Assembly: GCA_004356555.1 (NCBI GenBank)
Contig: SMWY01000049.1
Coordinates: 1 to 6,144, forward strand
Reading direction: 5' to 3'
From: Candidatus Dadabacteria bacterium
Lineage (GTDB): Bacteria; Desulfobacterota_D; UBA1144; Nemesobacterales; UBA2774
DNA: 6,144 nucleotides
Shown: piece after piece, positions 5,677 through 6,144 of the stretch
How the letters are laid out: every line of letters begins with the position of its first letter
Position numbering within the stretch: the first letter of the stretch is position 1
Notes under the pieces: model-generated
Told to the model about the DNA's origin: nothing
Databases searched by the model: none
What the model saw: the letters and a program-made list of their open reading frames with translations, nothing else
Program-made: the position numbers and the translations under genes

Positions 5677-6144
5677 ATGAATAATGAAAAAATACATTCT
5701 AGCCTGCTTCAAGCAGAGTTAATAGGACACAAAGTGCGGGAAATTCTTAAAGGCTCTAAGCCCATATTAGAGAGTAACCATGTTTTTGAACACGCGATAT
5801 ACATTGATTGTGGAAAAGAAGGTCTAATAAAAGTGATGAAAGACAGAGACTTTGTTAGTCCGACATCGATAGTCCTAAACGGAATGGAAAGCAGTTCTTT
5901 TAAGTTGTTGGATATACAAAGTGGAACTAAATTATTGCTTAATGATGATGAAATAACATCAGAGGATAGTGTCTTTAGTCTCCATATCGGAAACGCTTCA
6001 ATTTGGCATTCCCCTGAGCTCCCAAATGAAAGTGAATTGTTAAGCCTAGAAGAAATAAATTTAAATCTTAGAATTTTAAAAGACATTATATATACAAGCC
6101 CATCTAGAGAAGGGTTGGTTCCACTGCTGGAAAACGTAGAGAAA
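5677..6144 (+). CDS. DUF2877 (AllH/YlbF-like) protein, N-terminal part (runs off right edge)
   Basis: An open frame starts at ATG 5677 and continues for 156 codons to the window edge without a stop. The upstream frame is closed by TGA at 5647 and has no other ATG, GTG or TTG, so 5677 is the best start, yet it has no Shine-Dalgarno (upstream CATCGCACCCTTTACAA). Features recalling the DUF2877 N-terminal domain are a start helix, then ESNHVFEHAIYID (32-44), GLIKVMKDRDFVSPTSIVLNG in parts (49-69), a 'FKLLDIQSGTKLLLND' stretch (75-90) and ASIWHSPELP (99-108). Known: the E. coli DUF2877 protein YlbF (AllH) is a subunit of oxamic transcarbamylase with FdrA and a DUF1116 protein. Its presence near fdrA and carbamate kinase strengthens the call. 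The catalytic C-terminal half lies outside, so intactness is unknown. Confidence 0.72.
   Translation, partial: MNNEKIHSSLLQAELIGHKVREILKGSKPILESNHVFEHAIYIDCGKEGLIKVMKDRDFVSPTSIVLNGMESSSFKLLDIQSGTKLLLNDDEITSEDSVFSLHIGNASIWHSPELPNESELLSLEEINLNLRILKDIIYTSPSREGLVPLLENVEK

Noticed and set aside
5709..6086. 125-codon ORF on the minus strand
   Set aside because: It lies wholly inside the + strand DUF2877-like frame, which has family-like sequence and suitable context; the antisense frame has no recognisable features.
1..6144. CRISPR array, tRNA/rRNA genes, insertion sequence or attachment sites
   Set aside because: No regularly spaced repeats of suitable length, no RNA gene signatures, and no transposase, integrase or terminal repeats were seen.

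Overview
The window reads as bacterial chromosomal DNA of low to moderate GC content. Genes are densely packed, all lie on the + strand, and most have a clear Shine-Dalgarno sequence. No rRNA, tRNA, transposase or phage gene is visible, so the lineage cannot be fixed. The gene content suggests a free-living, probably uncultivated bacterium that scavenges organic nitrogen.

Layout. (1) Positions 1-1027 hold the C-terminal ~341 codons of an FdrA/AllF-type acyl-CoA-synthetase-like protein. A complete carbamate kinase follows 1 bp later (1029-1991). (2) A 178-bp gap (1992-2169) carries a plausible sigma70-type promoter, four spaced GTTCT-W-A copies and a possible 31-codon leader ORF. (3) A four-gene block follows: an MSMEG_0572-family protein (2170-2661), an MSMEG_0568-family radical SAM enzyme (2779-3909), a CoA-disulfide-reductase/NADH-oxidase-like flavoprotein (3959-5302) and an unrecognised 82-aa protein (5322-5570). 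The first two are hallmarks of the nitrilase cluster Nit1C (nitrogen starvation, cyanide assimilation), but no nitrilase lies between them. (4) After a 106-bp gap, a DUF2877 (AllH/YlbF-like) gene starts at 5677 and runs off the right edge.

How the genes may work together. In E. coli, FdrA (AllF), a DUF1116 protein (AllG) and a DUF2877 protein (AllH) make up oxamic transcarbamylase. It releases carbamoyl phosphate from an oxalurate-type carbamoyl compound, and carbamate kinase then converts this to ATP, CO2 and ammonia. Three of these four families are here (the DUF1116 gene is not in view), and they bracket the Nit1C-like block. The inferred picture is a nitrogen-salvage locus. In it, a radical SAM enzyme, a DsrE-fold-like cysteine protein and a cysteine-containing flavoprotein act on a nitrogen compound whose carbamoyl group may be recovered by the AllF/H-carbamate kinase branch. 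The link is genomic only; the substrate is unknown.
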